From Alphaproteobacteria bacterium (GTDB lineage Bacteria > Pseudomonadota > Alphaproteobacteria > BNTO01): a DNA stretch of 6,783 nucleotides. The position numbers were made by a program, and so were the translations under genes. The first letter of the stretch is position 1; each line of letters starts with the position of its first letter. The notes beneath the pieces were generated by a model. That model was not told the origin of the DNA. It made no database searches and saw only the letters and a list, made by a program, of their open reading frames with translations. Below are positions 5,440 to 6,783 of this stretch, piece after piece. The DNA lies in NCBI GenBank assembly GCA_025996655.1, contig BNTO01000047.1, forward strand, positions 1 through 6,783, read 5' to 3'.

Positions 5440-6648
5440 ATGAAACGTTCGCCCTCTCTCCCACAAGCTTTTCCTCAGAATATTAAGTTTGGCTCAGGTC
5501 CTACTGCCAAAATTAACAAAGAGGAGCGTTTTTTCGACGAAAGTGTTATGGGGCGTTCTCACAGAAGCGTTTTGGGTTTGCAGCATATTCAAAAAATTTT
5601 GGCGTCTTTGCGTTCGGTTCTCCAAATCCCCCCCTCTTACGAAATCGCCCTAACCAACGGAAGCGGCACAGGAGCCATGGAAATGCTTCTGTGGAATTTA
5701 TTGGGGCCAAAACCTGTTGATGTTTTTTCGGCCGGAATTTTTGGACAACATTGGCTGCACGACGTTCAAGAGGAACTCAAACTTCCAACGCATTCTTTTT
5801 CGGCCCCTGTGGGGCAAAATCCCGACTTTTCTCGCTACCATCCGGATCACGATGGCGTTTGTGTTTGGGTTGAAACCCCCTCAGGAACGGCGATTCCTCA
5901 TGCGGATTGGGTTCCTTCGGAGCGCGCGGGCTTGGTGGTGTGCGACGCGACGGCCGCCCTTTTTAGCGGGACGTTTCCCTGGGAAAAAATGGATGCGGTC
6001 GCCTTTTCTTGGCAAAAGGGTCTAGGCGGTGAAGCCGGCATTGGCACGATTGTGCTAAGTCCACGCGCTTTGGCTCGCCTCAACGCCTACACGCCCCCCT
6101 GGCCTAATCCGCGCCTTTTCCGCATTCCTTTCACCCAAAACGCAGCAGGGCAAAAGGAAGTCGAGGATCTTTTTTGGCAAGGCCGCACCATCAACACCAT
6201 CTCTCTCTTGACAATACAGGACATGCAGTCTGCGCTGGATTGGGCCGAGAAAAAAGGCAGCCTGCCTGGCCTCCTGCAACGCGTTCAAGGCAATTATGAG
6301 GCGATAAAAGAATGGGTTCAAAAAACGCCTTGGGCGGATTTTTTGGTGGAAGAGGAAGAAAATCGTGCCAAAAATGTTCTTTGCCTCCGCTTAAAAGATC
6401 CCCAAACGCAGCAGTCGGCCGCTTGGCCTCTTTTGAAAAAAATAGCGCAACTTCTCGAGCAAAAAAACGTTGCGGTTGATATTTTAAATCATGCCTTTTC
6501 TACGCCGGCTTTGCGCATTTGGGCCGGGCCCGTGATTGAAACAAAGGACCTACGCGCCCTTATGGGCGAAATTGAGTGGACTTACGCGGAGTGCTGTAAG
6601 GAAGATTCTCTTCAATTACAAGAGCCTAGGCGGAAACCGGTCGCCTAA
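5440..6648 (+). CDS. serC: Phosphoserine aminotransferase (alphaproteobacterial-type SerC)
   Basis: This PLP enzyme converts 3-phosphohydroxypyruvate and glutamate to O-phosphoserine and 2-oxoglutarate, the second step of serine synthesis in the cytoplasm. It has the usual length (402 aa) and conserved blocks of the alphaproteobacterial subfamily (TIGR01365-like): FGSGPTAK at 17-24, GRSHR at 38-42, TNGSGTGAMEM at 72-82, the VVCDAT block with PLP-ring-binding D169, and AFSWQKGLGGE with Schiff-base lysine K193. Further blocks are AYTPPWPNPRLFRI at 216-229, GRTINT at 248-253 and ALRIWAGPVIET at 357-368. A stop at 5434-5436 and the conserved N-terminus fix the start at 5440. No Shine-Dalgarno is visible because the preceding bases are T- and A-runs from the terminator. 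The coding sequence looks richer in GC than the operon before it, as expected for a core gene beside an accessory locus. Confidence 0.93.
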   Translation: MKRSPSLPQAFPQNIKFGSGPTAKINKEERFFDESVMGRSHRSVLGLQHIQKILASLRSVLQIPPSYEIALTNGSGTGAMEMLLWNLLGPKPVDVFSAGIFGQHWLHDVQEELKLPTHSFSAPVGQNPDFSRYHPDHDGVCVWVETPSGTAIPHADWVPSERAGLVVCDATAALFSGTFPWEKMDAVAFSWQKGLGGEAGIGTIVLSPRALARLNAYTPPWPNPRLFRIPFTQNAAGQKEVEDLFWQGRTINTISLLTIQDMQSALDWAEKKGSLPGLLQRVQGNYEAIKEWVQKTPWADFLVEEEENRAKNVLCLRLKDPQTQQSAAWPLLKKIAQLLEQKNVAVDILNHAFSTPALRIWAGPVIETKDLRALMGEIEWTYAECCKEDSLQLQEPRRKPVA

Positions 6649-6764
6649 ACTGATGAGCCCCTTCAACAGCCAAGTGCAACGCTACCCCTAAAAACAAAAA
6701 TCCTCTCGTGATGTAAGAATCACGCGAAGAAGTGTACCTCATTGAGAAAAAACAGGAGGTTAGC
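6649..6764 (+). other. serC downstream spacer with a 6-bp hairpin
   Basis: This is a 116-bp non-coding spacer. CGTGAT (6707-6712) and ATCACG (6719-6724) form a perfect 6-bp hairpin with a 6-nt loop. No T-run follows, so it is not an intrinsic terminator. It may be an operator or mRNA-processing structure between serC and the next gene. No convincing promoter was found here, so co-transcription with serC is possible. Confidence 0.35.
6754..6760 (+). promoter_or_regulatory. Strong Shine-Dalgarno of the last, partial gene
   Basis: AGGAGGT ends 4 nt before the ATG at 6765. It matches the anti-Shine-Dalgarno of 16S rRNA almost completely and contrasts with serC, which has no recognisable site. 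It fixes the start of the partial gene. Confidence 0.7.
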
Positions 6765-6783
6765 ATGCCTAAAAGCACTCACC
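6765..6783 (+). CDS. Start of an unidentified gene (partial; possibly serA)
   Basis: Six codons, MPKSTH, are visible before the window ends. The start is supported by the AGGAGGT site just upstream and an in-frame stop at 6714-6716. In many alphaproteobacteria serC is followed by serA (3-phosphoglycerate dehydrogenase), whose product often begins with MPK or similar. That makes serA a guess from context only; six residues do not identify a family. Confidence 0.5.

Noticed and set aside
5157..5466. Antisense ORFs covering the symporter end and serC start
   Set aside because: They are shadows of two well-supported plus-strand genes and run through the terminator hairpin. They have no convincing start signals.
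5717..6321. Alternative-frame ORFs on both strands inside serC
   Set aside because: The serC frame carries the PLP lysine and all family blocks. The others are by-products of its composition.
6649..6735. CTGATGAG just after the serC stop and CGAAG further on, resembling a hammerhead ribozyme core
   Set aside because: No stem II can be formed: GAGCCCC has no GGGGC-type partner before a GAAA, and the downstream motif is CGAAG rather than CGAAA. No stem I or III is visible.
1..6783. CRISPR array, tRNA or rRNA genes, riboswitch
   Set aside because: No regular short direct repeats with spacers, no cloverleaf and no rRNA-like stretch were seen. The only tandem repeat is the IS-end pair.

Overview
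The window looks like a piece of an alphaproteobacterial chromosome of moderate to low GC. The best lineage evidence is the right-hand gene, a phosphoserine aminotransferase of the alphaproteobacterial-type SerC subfamily. The class III cyclase also has the dCache-HAMP-cyclase-TPR-like-tail layout common in that class. A host-associated lineage such as Holosporales would fit the base composition and the adjacent IS element, but this is a guess.

Left end (1-665). A fragment of an IS481-like insertion element leaves the window leftward. It consists of a transposase start codon with its ribosome binding site and a terminal region with two near-identical 20-21 bp repeats. The repeats run into the 3' end of a small unrecognised minus-strand ORF (87-443), which therefore looks truncated by the insertion. 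A non-coding stretch of about 220 bp follows. It holds an inverted repeat followed by a T-run, and then the probable promoter of the central operon: a perfect TATAAT with a perfect 7-bp palindrome where the -35 box should be.

Centre (666-5430). Three tightly packed plus-strand genes appear to form one transcription unit ending at an intrinsic terminator (5405-5430). They encode (1) an exported or membrane-tethered family 3 solute-binding protein with a long acidic linker and an amino-acid-type ligand pocket, (2) a membrane class III adenylate cyclase with a periplasmic dCache sensor, overlapping gene 1 as TAATG, and (3) a dicarboxylate/amino acid:cation symporter (DAACS) family protein 15 bp downstream. 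There is no ABC permease or ATPase beside the binding protein. The symporter has lost the canonical NMDGT motif and the TM8 residues for Na+ and the acidic side chain. I infer that the operon is an extracellular nutrient-sensing cAMP module, perhaps with the transporter homologue acting as a transceptor or as a carrier with different coupling. This is the most interesting part of the window.

Right end (5440-6783). serC (serine biosynthesis) starts only 9 bp after the terminator T-run and has no Shine-Dalgarno sequence. A 116-bp spacer with a small hairpin follows. The window ends six codons into another gene (MPKSTH...) that has a near-perfect ribosome binding site. By analogy with alphaproteobacterial serC-serA clusters it could be serA, but too little is visible to say.
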